This document shows, piece by piece, positions 63,224 to 64,000 of a stretch of DNA of 64,000 nt. The position numbers and the translations under genes are program-made. Under the pieces are notes generated by a model. It saw nothing but the letters and a program-made list of their open reading frames with translations. It was not told where the DNA came from and did no database searches. Positions within the stretch are counted from its first letter, which is position 1, and each line of letters starts with the position of its first letter. The stretch spans positions 682,001 through 746,000 of the forward strand of contig NZ_DASYGY010000004.1 in assembly GCF_035999195.1 (NCBI RefSeq), written 5' to 3'. Source of the stretch: Pseudoxanthomonas sp. GTDB taxonomy: Bacteria; Pseudomonadota; Gammaproteobacteria; Xanthomonadales; Xanthomonadaceae.

Positions 63224-63364
63224 CGAGTCGCCTTATAGTGGGATGCAGTGCACAGTATCGATGCACGAGTTTAATCGCAGCGGATGCGTTACGGTCCTCT
63301 GCCATGCACGGAACCGTGAGTCGATACGGAGCGCCGTGGACCATCTGGCCGATCGAACGACGCA

Positions 63365-64000
63365 ATGCCCACCACGCCGCCGCCTCTCCCGACCACTGGC
63401 AACCAGCTCGTCGCGCTGCTGCATGAAGCCATGCAGTCTCCGCTGGAAGCGGCGTTCGCCGACGTGGTGGATGGGTTGCGCCAGCCCATGCTGGACCGGC
63501 TGGAGCGGATGGAACTGGATCGCGGTCCCTATCTGGAAGGGCTGCTGGCACTGAAGGACCGCCGTGAGGCGATCCTCCGGGGATTCCGCGAGGACATGAC
63601 ATCGGCCTGGCGGATCGCGGCGGACGGCGAAGCCGCGGCGGTCCGGTTCGGCGAAGAGCCGACCAGCAGCGTCAGCGGCCTGGGACTGGTCGAGGAGGAC
63701 GAACTCGACGTCCGGCTGGCGACCGAGCACCTGGCCGAGGCGATCTCGCGCGAGTGGCAGTCCGAGCTGCTGCGCCTGAACGGATACCTGACCTGGCTGG
63801 ACATGGGCGTGCGGCTCACGCCCGACAGCGCGCCGTATTCGCCATCGCGCATTGCGATGGCGGTGTACCGCGGCTTCGCGGCGGCGTCGCTGCCGGGCAA
63901 CGTCCGCGCCCTGGCGGTGCAGTGCTGCGCGCGCGAGTTCGTCGAGGTGCTGGGTCCGATCTACGAAAACCTGCATGCTCGGCTGGTGCGTCGGCTGGGG
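63365..64000 (+). CDS. DUF1631-family protein (3' end outside window)
   Basis: The frame is open from ATG 63365 for 212 codons to the window edge. The translated part has LHEAMQSPLEAAFADVVDGL, ILRGFREDMTSAWR, LGLVEEDELDVRLATEHLAE and YSPSRIAMAVYRGFA, the N-terminal pattern of DUF1631 proteins, which are often mislabelled thymidine phosphorylase and in full length exceed 700 residues. Function unproven; no catalytic motif is visible in this part. Confidence 0.8.
   Translation, partial: MPTTPPPLPTTGNQLVALLHEAMQSPLEAAFADVVDGLRQPMLDRLERMELDRGPYLEGLLALKDRREAILRGFREDMTSAWRIAADGEAAAVRFGEEPTSSVSGLGLVEEDELDVRLATEHLAEAISREWQSELLRLNGYLTWLDMGVRLTPDSAPYSPSRIAMAVYRGFAAASLPGNVRALAVQCCAREFVEVLGPIYENLHARLVRRLG

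Overview
The window is GC-rich (about two thirds G+C), gene-dense chromosomal DNA from a gammaproteobacterium of the Xanthomonadaceae/Lysobacteraceae (Xanthomonas, Stenotrophomonas, Pseudoxanthomonas, Lysobacter and relatives). The basis is the gene order (pilJ-chpA-CheB-like-chpC; lptD-surA-pdxA-rsmA-apaG-apaH; ahpC-ahpF-oxyR), a proline iminopeptidase whose catalytic numbering matches the Xanthomonas enzyme, and many intergenic palindromes carrying a terminal GTAG tetranucleotide, as in the SMAG repeats of Stenotrophomonas. I could not fix the genus. No tRNA, rRNA, CRISPR array, prophage or transposase gene was seen.

Layout. 1-9.4 kb: the 3' part of the type IV pilus chemosensory (Pil-Chp) operon: PilJ receptor, a 2,051-residue ChpA hybrid kinase, a CheB-like protein that appears to have lost its catalytic residues, and ChpC. 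9.4-15.6 kb: a repeat cluster, rsmE-bioA, nudE-cysQ-mazG (nucleotide housecleaning) and three small membrane proteins. 15.7-21.4 kb: a two-component system followed by a MacA/MacB-type ABC efflux system. 21.5-27.9 kb: isoaspartyl peptidase, an ECF-like sigma factor, a glyoxalase-fold protein, an SGNH lipoprotein, dgkA, terC, and a lemA-TPM-TPM cluster. 28.0-30.7 kb: lgt-thyA-(YcxB-like)-folA. 30.8-37.8 kb: the outer-membrane assembly/cofactor/rRNA operon lptD-surA-pdxA-rsmA-apaG-apaH on the minus strand. 37.9-40.2 kb: a deacetylase-family protein, a cobalamin adenosyltransferase and a probable BtuM-type B12 transporter. 40.3-43.9 kb: two ubiquinone hydroxylases and a Tat-exported oxidoreductase. 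43.9-52.5 kb: an unknown protein, an SMP-30-like lipoprotein, rlmM, a deaminase, a Cys-rich lipoprotein, glnS, GST, msrA and tal. 52.5-53.5 kb: a gene-free stretch holding a 552-bp composite inverted repeat. 53.5-57.5 kb: rnk and the peroxide-defence set oxyR, ahpF, ahpC with an OxyR-like operator. 57.8-64 kb: prmC, pip, a dienelactone hydrolase, small hydrolases, a 5'-3' exonuclease, a nitroreductase and the start of a DUF1631 gene.

Most genes are core functions. The unusual content is mainly between and at the edges of genes: several families of inverted repeats sit exactly between convergent stop codons, supply stop codons or C-terminal residues, or separate cotranscribed genes. The strongest candidate for something undescribed is the 52801-53352 element. 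It consists of two diverged ~250-bp copies facing each other; each carries two adjacent hairpins with an ATCC core in the loop region and a shared TACGAAAACG linker, and the stems differ in sequence between copies while pairing is kept.
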